Part shown: positions 44,655-55,144 of the stretch, in pieces
How positions within the stretch are numbered: position 1 is the stretch's first letter
How the letters are laid out: each line of letters starts with the position of its first letter
Assembly (NCBI RefSeq): GCF_000986865.1
Contig: NZ_LAVS01000009.1
Span: forward strand, 1 to 64,000
Origin: Rheinheimera mesophila
GTDB taxonomy: Bacteria; Pseudomonadota; Gammaproteobacteria; Enterobacterales; Alteromonadaceae
DNA length: 64,000 nucleotides
Direction of reading: 5' to 3'
The notes under the pieces: model-generated
What the model saw: the letters and a program-made list of their open reading frames with translations, nothing else
Databases searched by the model: none
Told to the model about the DNA's origin: nothing
Translations under genes and position numbers: made by a program

Positions 44655-46511
44655 ATGGCCAGCGATTTTTTTGCCGCTCAGGATCAAGCGCGCAGCAATA
44701 CCACACTCCTGGTGTTGCTGTTTGCGCTGGCGGTGATCACGCTTTTAATCCTGACCAATGTGCTGCTGATCATCACCTTAGGGCTGATGCAGCCAGAGCA
44801 ATATCAGCTACTGTTAAAGCCTCAAGATCCGGACTGGCTGAAGCAACTGCCATGGCAAATGATCGGCGGGGTCAGTCTGTTGGTATTTGCAATAATAGCT
44901 GCAGTGGTCAGTATCAAGCAGGCCGAACTGAGCCAGGGCGGTCAGGTGGTCGCCAAAGCGCTGGGCGGTCGTCTGGTGGACCATCAGTACTCTGACAGCA
45001 AACAACAACGGCTGCTGAATTGTGTCGAAGAAATGGCCATAGCCGCCGGGGTTCCGGTGCCGCCTGTCTACCTGCTGCCAGAATCGTCGATCAATGCTTT
45101 TGCGGCCGGTTACTCGCCCGCCGATGCGGTGATAGGCGTCACGCAGGGATGTCTGGAGCTGTTAGACCGCGATCAATTGCAGGGGGTGATAGCCCACGAA
45201 TTCAGTCATATCCTCAATGGGGATATGCGACTGAATATCCGCCTGATCGCCTTGCTGCATGGCATTGAATTTATCGGTCATTCCGGCTATTTCCTGCTTC
45301 GCAGTATGGGGCGACGCACTACAGTGGCGCTGGGGAGTTCAAAATCAAAAGACAATGGGGGTGGTATTTTAGGTTTAGCCCTGGGTCTGATGGTGCTGGG
45401 CTATTTGGGTACCTTTTTTGGCCGTCTGATCAAAGCCGCTGTCAGTCGTCAGCGTGAGTTTTTAGCCGACGCCAGTGCAGTACAATTTACCCGTAACCCC
45501 TCAGGCATAGCGGGCGCTCTGAAAGCCATAGGTGGTGCGGCCTACGGCAGTAAAGTAAAGCACCCCAATGCAGATGAAATGAGCCACTTATTTTTTGGAG
45601 AAGCCCTCAGTCGCTGGAGTAGCATCTTTGCCACTCACCCACCTTTGCAGCAACGCATCAAACGATTAGATCCAAGCTGGAATGGTGTCTTTCCAACCCA
45701 AGCCCAGCTAACACAGCAAAGCAGCGACCAGACCGTTGTCGCGCCTCAGAGCAAACCGCAAAAAGCCGCAGCCCTGCTCGCTACGTTACCTGCTTTGTTG
45801 CTGCACAGCGGCCGTCATGCCGCCTCTGCTCCGGCTTTGTGCTGCGCTTGTCTTATTCAGACAGAGCATCAGGCCAGACAATGGGCTATAGTCAAAGCGC
45901 TTGGCGATCATCAACTGCTGCAACAGGTCGATAAACTCTATGACGAAGTCCGTCCTTTATCCGGCAGACAAAAACTGCAGTTGTTGCAACTTGCCGTACC
46001 AGCTGTAAAGCAACTATCAGAGGCTCAATTCGTTGAGTTTCAACAACTTTGTCAAAACCTCAGCCAGTGTGACGGCAAAGAAGATTTACTGGAATGGACT
46101 CTGCTGAGTTGGTTACAACACTGTGTCGGTAGTCAGTTTGACAAGTCATTGCTGCATCGCCGGGACCAAAGCAGCCGTCTGGAACAGATCCAACAGCCTG
46201 CTCTGGCGTTATTGTCTTTGTGCGCCCAACAGGCCAACGCAGAGCAATTACAGCAGCAAGCCTGGAGCAACGGTTTGCAGGTGCTTGGTTTAGCTGTCGA
46301 CACAGAACGTCCTGCGATCAGCTTTTCGCAGTTGACTGCACAATTGCCAGCCCTGATCCACAGCACACCGCGCCTGAAACAACAGCTCTGGCTGATGCTG
46401 AAAACGGCAATACAGGCCGATCAGCGGGTCAATGATCAAGAAGCCATGTTGGTACAGGCGCTGGCGTTGTTGCTGGAAATTCCTGTAGGCTTGGACCCAC
46501 TTTCGACTTAA
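44655..46511 (+). CDS. M48 family membrane metallopeptidase (HtpX-like)
   Basis: The 618-residue protein has two N-terminal membrane helices (about 15-45 and 72-95), the zinc-binding HEFSH (H181, E182, H185) with the third ligand glutamate in REFLADASAVQFTR, further helices around 205-260, and a long C-terminal soluble extension (about 345-618) rich in glutamine and leucine. HtpX-like enzymes degrade misfolded membrane proteins. The core is about 340 residues in relatives, so the 270-residue tail is an added domain of unknown role. It is coupled to lemA. Confidence 0.92.
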   Translation: MASDFFAAQDQARSNTTLLVLLFALAVITLLILTNVLLIITLGLMQPEQYQLLLKPQDPDWLKQLPWQMIGGVSLLVFAIIAAVVSIKQAELSQGGQVVAKALGGRLVDHQYSDSKQQRLLNCVEEMAIAAGVPVPPVYLLPESSINAFAAGYSPADAVIGVTQGCLELLDRDQLQGVIAHEFSHILNGDMRLNIRLIALLHGIEFIGHSGYFLLRSMGRRTTVALGSSKSKDNGGGILGLALGLMVLGYLGTFFGRLIKAAVSRQREFLADASAVQFTRNPSGIAGALKAIGGAAYGSKVKHPNADEMSHLFFGEALSRWSSIFATHPPLQQRIKRLDPSWNGVFPTQAQLTQQSSDQTVVAPQSKPQKAAALLATLPALLLHSGRHAASAPALCCACLIQTEHQARQWAIVKALGDHQLLQQVDKLYDEVRPLSGRQKLQLLQLAVPAVKQLSEAQFVEFQQLCQNLSQCDGKEDLLEWTLLSWLQHCVGSQFDKSLLHRRDQSSRLEQIQQPALALLSLCAQQANAEQLQQQAWSNGLQVLGLAVDTERPAISFSQLTAQLPALIHSTPRLKQQLWLMLKTAIQADQRVNDQEAMLVQALALLLEIPVGLDPLST

Positions 46512-46521
46512 CAGGCCGCAG

Positions 46522-49500
46522 TCAGCTCAACTGACTGCGGATCAATTGTTCAAAATCTGCCGCAGGTAAAGGTTTACTGCACAAATAGCCCTGATAATAA
46601 TCACAGCCCTGCAAAGACAGATAATCCAGTTGCGCCTGATGTTCCACCCCTTCAGCCAGGGCTTTTAAGCCAAGAATATGCGCCATCGAAATAATAGCTG
46701 TGACTATGGCCTGGCTTTCGCTGTTCTCTGCCACTTCATCGACAAAACTCTTGTCTATTTTCAACACATCCAATTGGTAACGCTGTAAATAGGCAAAAGA
46801 CGAATAACCTGTGCCAAAGTCATCAATCGCCAGATTGACTCCCATAGTGTGTAAGTCAGACAACACCCGCTCGGCCTGTTGCTCACGCGACATAATGGCA
46901 CTTTCAGTTAACTCCAGCTCCAGCAGTTCGGCCGGGAAAGCGGTATCGCGTAATATTTGTGCGGTCTGAGCGCCAATATCGCCATGACTAAACTGATGGG
47001 ACGACAAATTCACCGCCAGTTTCAGATCAGGTAAGCCTGCCTTACGCCATAACGCGCCCTGACGACAGGTTTCTGCCAGCACCCAATCGCCGATAGCGCC
47101 AATAAGCCCGGTATCTTCCGCTATCGGGATAAAACGTGCCGGAGCTATTAATCCTTCTACCGGATCATTCCAGCGCACCAGGGCTTCAGCGCCGACGATA
47201 CGACCTGTTTTGATATCGGTTTGTGGCTGGTAATAGACTAAAAACTGGTTCTGCGCTAACGCCCCCCGTAAGCGCGCCTCTAAATCGATGCGCTGGCGGG
47301 CGTAGAGGGTTAAATCATCCGAATAATAAGCAAAACGACCGCGGCCCTGCTCTTTGGCGCGGTACAACGCAGCATCGGCATTACTGAGTAAAATCTCCCC
47401 TTCAGTGCCATGATCCGGATAGACTGAAATACCAATGCTGGCGCCTATACGCACTTCTGCATTATTGCTCAAAAGCCAGGGCTGACTCATGTCGTTGATC
47501 AGTTGAGTGGCAAAACGGGCTGCATCCTCACTTTGATGCAATTGCTCCAGCAGAATAATAAATTCATCCCCACCAAAGCGGGCCACAGTGTCAATCTCAC
47601 GCAACCTGCGTTTTAGCGAAGCCGCCACCAGTTTTAACAGCTCATCTCCGGCCGGATGACCGAAGCTGTCGTTGATGTACTTAAAGCGATCCAAATCCAT
47701 CATCAGTACCGCAAACTGATGCTGATCCCGTTTTGCCAAGTCCACCGCATTTTGCAGGCGTGAACTCATCAACAAACGGTTGGGCAAGTCGGTCAGCACA
47801 TCATGATGCGCCAGATAAGCCAGCTCCTGCTCTGAGGCTTTTAATTGGGTGATATCTGCAAATACAGCCACATAGTGACTGACCTGGCGGGAGGCATCAA
47901 GAATCGTATTGATACTGAGCAACTCAGGATAAATTTCACCATTCTTGCGTCTGTTCCAGACTTCCCCTTGCCAATGGCCGTGCTCAGACAGTTCCTGCCA
48001 CATCTGTCTGTAAAACGCCTGGTCATGCCGTCCAGAGGAAAACATCGCGGGTGTATTGCCAATGACTTCAGACTCTTCATAACCCAACATCTGCAACAAG
48101 GATTGATTCACCTGAATAATGCGGTTGGATGCATCGGTGACCATAATACCTTCACGGGTACTTTCGAACACTGCAGCAGCCTGTTGCAACGAGGATTCAA
48201 ACTGTTGCCGTTTCACGGCATTGCCTAAGGCGGTTGCCAGCATTTTTAGCGCATCCAATTCCACCTGATTCCATTCGCGGCCTCTGTGATGCAGCTCAAC
48301 ACCAAGCAGGCCCCACCAGAGGCCATCCACCATCACCGGCATCAAGGCTATGGCCTGAATACGGAAACGTTTCAATAGCGGCTGCAGCATCTTGTCCATG
48401 TCTGCAGCCTGCCCAGCCACTATAGTGCCTTTGGTCAGTTGCGTAATGGCAGCGTACCAGCGCGATAGCTTGTTATTCAACTGCTTAAAGGTCCGGATAT
48501 GCTCCTTTTGATCCCGCCGCCATTGTGTTAACAAAGTACCACTGACCCGCTCATGCGCTGTGGTGTTCTGATACAGATAAATCGCGTCCACGTCTAAAGC
48601 CCGGCTGATGGATGGCAACATACTGCGCAGTAACTGTAACCAGTCACTGTGTTGTAAAAAACGGGCCGCCATGTCGGCAAGATTAGACATCACCAGAGCC
48701 CGTTGCTTCAGCTCTCTGCGAAAATCCACCTCAGCACTGATATCATCCACAGTGACCAGCACGCCGGATAATTGTTCTTGCTCAAACAGCGGCTCGGCAT
48801 TGACCTTCAGCCAACGTTGGGTATGACCACGTTCTATGCCCATCACCACATCACGCACTGGTGCTGCAGTGCGCAGGACCTCGTTGCTTGGATAGAGTTC
48901 GGCGGGGAATTGGGAGCCGTCTTCGTAGATAGTGTGCCACTCTTCGGCTCGGGGGATCTGGCCCTGCATTTCTGCCAGACTGCAGTTGAGCATCCGCTCG
49001 GCTGAAGGATTGGCATCGACAATGGCACCGGTTTTATCATGCAACACCAAGCCCTCAGACATGGTATTGAACAAGGCTTTTAACTTGTCACTGCTGGCTT
49101 CCTGTTCCAGCCTGGCTTGCCTGAGTTCAGTAATATCAACCATGGCGCCAATGATATGCTGCTGGCCTTGCTTAAGTTCTGGCAGCAAACGCAGATCATC
49201 CCGGATAAAACGTAACTGTCCTGCGGCATCAAAAAAACGATATTCATGCCGATAGTGGCCATGCAGCAGAGTTTGCTCCACAGCAAGGCTGGCGAGCGGT
49301 TTATCATCCGGATGGACACCGTTTTCCCACCAGTTGTCCATTAAGGACTGTTCAACACTGTACCCCAACAAGCGTTCGATGTTACTGCTGACCCAGGTGG
49401 TTTTGCATTGACGACCATCCAGCTCAATCCGATGCAATACCGTTGAGCTGGCAGCCAAGATAGCATCCAGTTGCTGCGAATTTTGCAGTTGTTGCTGATG

Positions 49501-51075
49501 ACTGCGGCTTAAATCGGCATAGAGCTGACGTTTTTCGGTGACATCATCAAAGGTCGCCAGCAGTTGATCGGCCTGCCCTTCCTGACTCAAGCGCTGCATC
49601 ATCAGTTTTATCGTCAGAATACGGCCGGTTTGATGCCGTAACTGAATGTCAGACTCGGCAAACTGTTGCAGTTTAGAGGTAAAACTGGTCGCCATAAATT
49701 GCTCTGGATCTTGCGCCAGATCGCGTAACGACAAGCTGAGTAACTCGCTCTCTGAATACCCCAGTAAAGACTGCAGTTTTTTATTGACCCGGATAAAAGG
49801 CTGATGAGTGCGGGATAATATAGCCATGCCGGAAAAAGGCATATCAAAAAAAGCTTGTACCGTTTTATCCTGTTCTGTTTGTTTTGCCGCTAAAGCCAAT
49901 TGATGGGATTGCATTAACTCGCGCCAGTACAATAACGCCCCGAGCACCAGTAACATCAGCAAGGTGCCCGACATCATCGACAACCAGAGCAATAACGTAT
50001 CCAGCGGTTGCAGAACTTCAGCAATATCTATTTTGCTGACCAGCATCCAGTTGGTTTGTCGTATAGGTGTATAAGCCCCCAGCACAGACTGATTGCGGTA
50101 ATCCAGCTCCTCTGCGGTATGAAATTGTCGCTGCCTCAAGGCTTTGGCTGCAAGCAAAGGTCCATCAATATCGGTATTTTTCACCACAGCCTGCTGTGGA
50201 TGACGTAATGGATTTAAAAACACCACAGAGCGGCCTTGTTGCTGCACCAGCAGAACTTCAGCCGTAGGACTGGACATAGGCCAGTTTTGCACAGACGGAA
50301 ATAAATACAGGCTGGTATCGACCACAAAGACCAATTGATAAATCTGCTGGCCTATGGCCAGTGGTAACACCCAGCTTAACTGGCAATAGCTGTCCTGTCT
50401 GTCGTGGTCACATTGGGTTGCAGGCTGAGGCAGATCTTTTCCGCCAGAGAACAGATCAAATTTTAGTGGTCGTCCCAAAGCGAATCGGTGGTGGCCCTGT
50501 GGATCGACTAACACTAAAGAATGAAAGGAATGCTCGGCGATCATAGAGGCTAATCGGTTTTTGACATCAGCACTGTCCGCCTCCCCCCCCAGCTTAAGAT
50601 AACGCTCCAGCTTCTGACGAAAGGAACTGTCGCGGGATAAACCATTGATATCGTATTGTCGCTCCGCCAGCCAAAGCTCAAGCTGTTGCTTCTTAATCTC
50701 GGTGACAGTGCGTAAATCAGCCATGGCTTCGGCTTTCAGTTGGTTGCCATGGACCCATTTGGTGACAAAAGCGATAGCAGGTACCGCCAGCAAAAATACC
50801 AGAATAAGGGCTATCACCCGCAATTGTTTGTATCGTACTGACACCACTGTGTCGAAAAACTGCTGTTTCCGCCAGGTGGCCAACAGCAGATAAATGATGC
50901 AACCACTGATACAGACAAAAGCCACCCCCTTGGCTGTCCCCAGCAGGGAGTTGACCTCTGGATCACTGATGGTCAGATGCAATAAATGATCAGAGCCGAA
51001 AATCCACAGCAATGCAAAGCCGCAGTACAGCATGACAATTCGAATAGCAGTTAAAGGGTAAGCAGGTTTGGCCAT
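46522..51075 (-). CDS. Multidomain GGDEF/EAL cyclic-di-GMP enzyme
   Basis: The 1517-residue protein has N-terminal membrane helices (about 10-70 and 85-110), an extracytoplasmic Cache-like region (110-345), a second helix (about 355-380), several PAS domains (about 395-520, 540-660, 660-790), a GAF domain (about 800-960), another PAS (about 965-1080), a GGDEF domain with the intact motif FGGDEF (about 1165) and an EAL domain with EALVRW (about 1295) and DDFGTGYSS. Both catalytic motifs are intact, so it may make and degrade cyclic di-GMP. The signal is unknown. It overlaps nothing and follows the YjbR gene by 2 bp, suggesting co-transcription. Confidence 0.92.
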   Translation of the reverse strand: MAKPAYPLTAIRIVMLYCGFALLWIFGSDHLLHLTISDPEVNSLLGTAKGVAFVCISGCIIYLLLATWRKQQFFDTVVSVRYKQLRVIALILVFLLAVPAIAFVTKWVHGNQLKAEAMADLRTVTEIKKQQLELWLAERQYDINGLSRDSSFRQKLERYLKLGGEADSADVKNRLASMIAEHSFHSLVLVDPQGHHRFALGRPLKFDLFSGGKDLPQPATQCDHDRQDSYCQLSWVLPLAIGQQIYQLVFVVDTSLYLFPSVQNWPMSSPTAEVLLVQQQGRSVVFLNPLRHPQQAVVKNTDIDGPLLAAKALRQRQFHTAEELDYRNQSVLGAYTPIRQTNWMLVSKIDIAEVLQPLDTLLLWLSMMSGTLLMLLVLGALLYWRELMQSHQLALAAKQTEQDKTVQAFFDMPFSGMAILSRTHQPFIRVNKKLQSLLGYSESELLSLSLRDLAQDPEQFMATSFTSKLQQFAESDIQLRHQTGRILTIKLMMQRLSQEGQADQLLATFDDVTEKRQLYADLSRSHQQQLQNSQQLDAILAASSTVLHRIELDGRQCKTTWVSSNIERLLGYSVEQSLMDNWWENGVHPDDKPLASLAVEQTLLHGHYRHEYRFFDAAGQLRFIRDDLRLLPELKQGQQHIIGAMVDITELRQARLEQEASSDKLKALFNTMSEGLVLHDKTGAIVDANPSAERMLNCSLAEMQGQIPRAEEWHTIYEDGSQFPAELYPSNEVLRTAAPVRDVVMGIERGHTQRWLKVNAEPLFEQEQLSGVLVTVDDISAEVDFRRELKQRALVMSNLADMAARFLQHSDWLQLLRSMLPSISRALDVDAIYLYQNTTAHERVSGTLLTQWRRDQKEHIRTFKQLNNKLSRWYAAITQLTKGTIVAGQAADMDKMLQPLLKRFRIQAIALMPVMVDGLWWGLLGVELHHRGREWNQVELDALKMLATALGNAVKRQQFESSLQQAAAVFESTREGIMVTDASNRIIQVNQSLLQMLGYEESEVIGNTPAMFSSGRHDQAFYRQMWQELSEHGHWQGEVWNRRKNGEIYPELLSINTILDASRQVSHYVAVFADITQLKASEQELAYLAHHDVLTDLPNRLLMSSRLQNAVDLAKRDQHQFAVLMMDLDRFKYINDSFGHPAGDELLKLVAASLKRRLREIDTVARFGGDEFIILLEQLHQSEDAARFATQLINDMSQPWLLSNNAEVRIGASIGISVYPDHGTEGEILLSNADAALYRAKEQGRGRFAYYSDDLTLYARQRIDLEARLRGALAQNQFLVYYQPQTDIKTGRIVGAEALVRWNDPVEGLIAPARFIPIAEDTGLIGAIGDWVLAETCRQGALWRKAGLPDLKLAVNLSSHQFSHGDIGAQTAQILRDTAFPAELLELELTESAIMSREQQAERVLSDLHTMGVNLAIDDFGTGYSSFAYLQRYQLDVLKIDKSFVDEVAENSESQAIVTAIISMAHILGLKALAEGVEHQAQLDYLSLQGCDYYQGYLCSKPLPAADFEQLIRSQLS

Positions 51076-51077
51076 GT

Positions 51078-51470
51078 CTATCCGCGTTTTTTCTTGTTCT
51101 GTTCGGTTTCGTTCAGCACTGTCTGTCGTTGGACTTTGGTGAAGGATTGCAGCACCAAAAGTCTGGACTGATCGATTTGTCGTTTGATTTCCCGCTCTGG
51201 CACAGTCTGATTTAAACGCAGCGTATTCCAGTGTTTTTTATTCATATGGTAGCCCGGGCTTATCGCAGGGAAAATATCCCGCAGCGCCAGGGCTTCATCC
51301 GGATCACATTTTAAATTCAACCGCGCTTCACCCTGTCCTGTGAACAGAATAGCAAAGATTTTACCTTTTACTTTATAGACATAGATATCTACACCAAAAG
51401 GAAAATCCTCTTCGGTACCGGGCAGTTCGAGGCAGTAATCACGCACATCGCTATGATACATCGTGGTCAT
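51078..51470 (-). CDS. MmcQ/YjbR family protein
   Basis: The 130-residue protein has the YjbR fold sequence pattern: YCLELPGTEEDFPFG then KVKGKIFAILF and PGYHMNKKHWNTLRL. The family has a double-wing fold related to DNA-binding proteins; function is unknown. Starts at 51470 and 51461 are both possible. It is two base pairs upstream of the GGDEF/EAL gene. Confidence 0.88.
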   Translation of the reverse strand: MTTMYHSDVRDYCLELPGTEEDFPFGVDIYVYKVKGKIFAILFTGQGEARLNLKCDPDEALALRDIFPAISPGYHMNKKHWNTLRLNQTVPEREIKRQIDQSRLLVLQSFTKVQRQTVLNETEQNKKKRG

Positions 51471-51518
51471 CCGGCAAAGTGCAGCAGTCTGGCTGTCAAT
51501 ATCTGTCCTCAAAGCAAA

Positions 51519-51540
51519 GAAGGCTGCCTATGCAGCCTTC
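51519..51540 (-). terminator. Possible terminator of the S9 peptidase or preceding gene
   Basis: GAAGGCTGC / GCAGCCTTC with a 4-nt loop lies between the S9 peptidase and YjbR genes, followed on the minus strand by TTTGCTTTG. The thymidine run is interrupted. Confidence 0.5.
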
Positions 51541-51549
51541 TGCGCCAAC

Positions 51550-53571
51550 TTAGTTACGGGTATGCAATTTCATCCAGTCGAATACTTCGTTGTACCAACG
51601 CTCGGCATTGCGTGGTTTTAAGATCCAATGGTTTTCATCAGGAAAAATCACCAATCTGGATTCAATACCTTTACGCTGCAGCGTGGTAAAAGCCGCTAAA
51701 CCCTGCGCATAAGGCACACGGTAATCTTTTAAGCCGTGGATCACCAGCATGGGCGTTTTCCAGTTATCCACCAAAGCAGACGGATTAAACTTCTGATAGT
51801 CACTTTCTTTAGCCCAGACCGGCCCGCCCATATCATGCTCAGGGAACCACAACTCTTCAGTGCTGCCATAGAAACTGGGCATATCAAATAAACCGGCGTG
51901 GTTGACTAAACATTTAAAGCCCTCAGGCCAGTTACCCGCTATCCAGTTCATCATGTAACCGCCATAAGATGCCCCTAAAGCACAGGCGTTTTTGCTATCG
52001 AGCCATTTTTCTTTTTCGGTGATAAAAGCTAGACCTTTTTGCAAATCCACCAATGGCTTACCGCCCCAGTCACGAGCGATAGAGTCGGTGAACGCCTGAC
52101 CATAACCTGTTGAGCCATGGAAGTCGATCATCACCACACCATAGCCCTGAGCCGCCCATAACTGCGCATTCCAGCGGTAATTAAACATATTACCAAAGCT
52201 GCTTTGTGGACCACCATGCACAATAAAAGCGATAGGATATTTCTGGCCCTCTTTGAAATTGACCGGTTTCATCCAGTAGCCATGTACGGTTTCGTCATTG
52301 GCGCCAGGGAAATTAAACTGAGCAAATTCAGCAAACTGAATATCAGCCAACGCCTCTTTGTTGATCTGGGTTAAGGCGGTTGGTGCACCGGTTTCGGCGG
52401 TAATTTGGTAGATATCGCTCGGCTTATCGAGGCTGTGATTGGTGAAAAACAGTTTATTGCCAGCCACATTCAAGTCACCTGCTGTGCCATCGGCGTAAAC
52501 TTTGCTGATGTCACCAAAACTGGTATTGATAGAGAAAATACCATGCTGGCCTGTATCCTGCGCTGTGACATAAATGGTTCGGTTGTCAGCCCCGAATTTA
52601 TAGTCACTGATGGATCTGTCCCATTCTGGTGCCAGTTCTTTACGCTGACCTGTCACCATATCCAGTAAAATCAAACCAAAACGATCGGCTTCATACACTG
52701 GTTTTTTCATGGCTAAATAGGCCATAAAACGCCCATCGCTGGAGAAAGATGGTTTGGCATCCCAGGCGGCGTTGTCGCGGGTTAAGTTAATTTTTTCGCC
52801 ACCTTTGACCGAGACCTGAAAAATATCAAAGTTGGTATGCCAGGCCTGATCCACGCCAGGAATTTTGGCGCTGAATACCAGATTTTTACCATCTGGTGTA
52901 AATGACACTTCCTTGATGCCAGCAATGTCGGTATTCCATTCCGGCAACAAATCTTTAGCGTCCGTGACTTTTTTGCCTGTGTAATCCGCTATGTACAAAT
53001 GACTTCTGAATTCGTCCGCCCAGCTATCCCAATGCCGCACCATCAGTTGGTCATACACCATGGCGCTGTCTTGTTGTCCCGCTTTGACTTGTTTGGCTTC
53101 GACTGTGCAGGACAAGGTTTCACAACCTGGCTTAGCGGCCATTTGCAACACAATGCGAGTGTTGTCGTCTGACACTAAAAAACCATCTACATCTAAAGGT
53201 AAGTCAGTGATCTGCTGAGCTTCACCGCCAGCGACAGGCAAACGCCAAACCTGTGAGCTGCCAGAGCGGCCTGCGATAAAATACAAAGCACTGCTGTCCT
53301 TGCTCCAGGCCACACTGTGCTCTCTGTCGTCGTTAAAGGTTAAACGACTGACTTTATTATTTTGCTGCAAATCAATTAAATACAGATCGGCGCTGGTATC
53401 AGCCGGAGCCAGTCCCCCATTTTTCTGGCCGTACACCAGATAACGGCCATCAGGGGATACCACCACATCATACACTTTGTTCAGTTTATTTAAGTATTCA
53501 ATGGTCAGTGGCGTTTTGGCAACAGCGGCACCGCTTAGTAAGGCTGCGGTGAGAAAGATCCAGGCTTTCAT
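51550..53571 (-). CDS. S9 family prolyl oligopeptidase-type peptidase
   Basis: The 673-residue protein has a signal peptide (MKAWIFLTAALLSGAAVA), an N-terminal seven-bladed propeller (about 25-410, with repeated SPDGRYL / SWSKDSSAL-type blades) and a C-terminal alpha/beta-hydrolase domain with the serine motif GASYGGYM (S about 535), the aspartate in GLKDYRVPY (about 617) and histidine in DENHW (about 645). It should be a periplasmic exopeptidase or acylaminoacyl-peptidase. GGGAG precedes the ATG at 53571. Confidence 0.93.
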   Translation of the reverse strand: MKAWIFLTAALLSGAAVAKTPLTIEYLNKLNKVYDVVVSPDGRYLVYGQKNGGLAPADTSADLYLIDLQQNNKVSRLTFNDDREHSVAWSKDSSALYFIAGRSGSSQVWRLPVAGGEAQQITDLPLDVDGFLVSDDNTRIVLQMAAKPGCETLSCTVEAKQVKAGQQDSAMVYDQLMVRHWDSWADEFRSHLYIADYTGKKVTDAKDLLPEWNTDIAGIKEVSFTPDGKNLVFSAKIPGVDQAWHTNFDIFQVSVKGGEKINLTRDNAAWDAKPSFSSDGRFMAYLAMKKPVYEADRFGLILLDMVTGQRKELAPEWDRSISDYKFGADNRTIYVTAQDTGQHGIFSINTSFGDISKVYADGTAGDLNVAGNKLFFTNHSLDKPSDIYQITAETGAPTALTQINKEALADIQFAEFAQFNFPGANDETVHGYWMKPVNFKEGQKYPIAFIVHGGPQSSFGNMFNYRWNAQLWAAQGYGVVMIDFHGSTGYGQAFTDSIARDWGGKPLVDLQKGLAFITEKEKWLDSKNACALGASYGGYMMNWIAGNWPEGFKCLVNHAGLFDMPSFYGSTEELWFPEHDMGGPVWAKESDYQKFNPSALVDNWKTPMLVIHGLKDYRVPYAQGLAAFTTLQRKGIESRLVIFPDENHWILKPRNAERWYNEVFDWMKLHTRN

Positions 53572-53586
53572 AGATTCTCCCAGTAG

Positions 53587-53612
53587 AAAAACGCCCTGAG
53601 AGTCAGGGCGTT
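53587..53612 (-). terminator. Terminator of the fumarase gene
   Basis: AACGCCCTGA / TCAGGGCGTT with a 3-nt loop is followed on the minus strand by TTTTC. It lies between fumarase and the S9 peptidase. Confidence 0.88.
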
Positions 53613-53623
53613 GTTTATTAATT

Positions 53624-55144
53624 TTAGGTATTGGCAAGTTCAGCTATCTTCACTTTCCAAATAGCAGGTCCTTGTTTATGCACGTTATTTCCCTGACTGT
53701 CAACCGCCACAGTCACCGGCATGTCTTGCACCTCAAACTCATAAATCGCTTCCATCCCTAAATCGGCGAAAGCGACCACACGGGATTTTTTAATAGCTTT
53801 AGAAACTAAATAGGCAGCACCACCGACCGCCATTAAGTACACCGCTTTGTGCTGTTTAATACTATCAACGGTTTTATCACCACGTTCAGACTTCCCAATC
53901 ATGCCTAGTAAGCCGCACTGGCCTAACATCATGTCGGTGAATTTATCCATCCGGGTGGCTGTGGTTGGGCCTGCAGGACCTACCACTTCTGAACCTACCG
54001 CATCGACAGGGCCAACGTAGTAGATAAAACGGTTTTTAAAGTCGACGCCCTCTGGCAGCGCTTCGCCTTTGGCTAACATATCAGCAATACGTTTATGCGC
54101 TGCGTCACGGCCTGTCAGCATTTTGCCTGACAGCAACACAGTTTCACCCGCTTTCCATTCCAGTACATCAGCAGGAGTCACAGTATCTAAATTGACGCGG
54201 CGCACATTGGTACCCAGCTCCCAGGTCACTTCCGGCCAGTCTTCCAGCTTAGGCGGTGTTAGCACCGCAGGGCCTGAACCGTCTAAATGGAAATGCACAT
54301 GACGGGTTGCCGCACAGTTGGGGATCATCACCACAGGTTTTGACGCCGCATGAGTGGCAACAGACTTGATTTTCACGTCCACCACTGTGGTTAAGCCACC
54401 TAAACCCTGAGCACCAATACCCAGTTTGTTGACTTTGTCGTACAGCTCCAGGCGTAGTTTTTCATCAGCAGTTTCTGCACCTTTTTCCAGCAGGTCCTGA
54501 ATATCGACAGGCTCCATTAGCGCTTCTTTAGCCAGCACTGCGGCTTTTTCTGCTGTACCACCAATGCCTATGCCTAACATGCCGGGCGGACACCAGCCAG
54601 CGCCCATTTTTGGTAAGGTTTCCAGCACCCATTCCACCACTGAATCCGATGGGTTGAGCATCACCATTTTGGTTTTGTTTTCGCTACCGCCGCCTTTGGC
54701 TGCAATCGCCACTTCGACATGGTGCCCTGGGATCATATCGATATGCACCACAGCAGGGGTATTGTCCTGGGTGTTTTTACGCATCCCAGCAGGGTCGGCT
54801 ACTATAGAAGCGCGCAGCGGATTGTGTGGGTTCAGGTACGCACGGCGTGTGCCTTCATCCACCATTTGCTGCACAGTCATATCGGTTTTATCCCATTTGA
54901 CATCCATACCTATTTTCACAAAACAGGTCACAATGCCGGTGTCCTGACAAATAGGTCTGTTGCCTTCTGCCGACATACGGGAGTTGATCAGAATTTGAGC
55001 TATAGCGTCTTTGGCGGCTTGATTTTGTTCTTTGTGATAGGCCTTTTCCAGCGCCTGGACGAAATCCAACGGGTGATAAAAAGAGATGTACTGCAGTGCA
55101 TCTTCGATGCTGTCGATAAAGTCTTGTTGACGAATGACGGTCAT
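53624..55144 (-). CDS. fumA: Class I fumarate hydratase (iron-sulfur)
   Basis: The 506-residue protein matches class I fumarases (FumA/FumB type), with an N-terminal domain carrying cluster cysteines (in CQDTG and WCPPGMLGIGIGG) and a C-terminal beta domain (from about 330). It interconverts fumarate and malate in the TCA cycle using a [4Fe-4S] cluster that is oxygen-sensitive. The gene is single, divergent from pabB, with a terminator downstream. FumA versus FumB cannot be separated by sequence alone. Confidence 0.95.
   Translation of the reverse strand: MTVIRQQDFIDSIEDALQYISFYHPLDFVQALEKAYHKEQNQAAKDAIAQILINSRMSAEGNRPICQDTGIVTCFVKIGMDVKWDKTDMTVQQMVDEGTRRAYLNPHNPLRASIVADPAGMRKNTQDNTPAVVHIDMIPGHHVEVAIAAKGGGSENKTKMVMLNPSDSVVEWVLETLPKMGAGWCPPGMLGIGIGGTAEKAAVLAKEALMEPVDIQDLLEKGAETADEKLRLELYDKVNKLGIGAQGLGGLTTVVDVKIKSVATHAASKPVVMIPNCAATRHVHFHLDGSGPAVLTPPKLEDWPEVTWELGTNVRRVNLDTVTPADVLEWKAGETVLLSGKMLTGRDAAHKRIADMLAKGEALPEGVDFKNRFIYYVGPVDAVGSEVVGPAGPTTATRMDKFTDMMLGQCGLLGMIGKSERGDKTVDSIKQHKAVYLMAVGGAAYLVSKAIKKSRVVAFADLGMEAIYEFEVQDMPVTVAVDSQGNNVHKQGPAIWKVKIAELANT

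Noticed and set aside
44558-44995. A 145-codon ORF overlapping lemA and the M48 gene
   Set aside because: It lies in a shifted frame over two well-supported genes and matches no family pattern.
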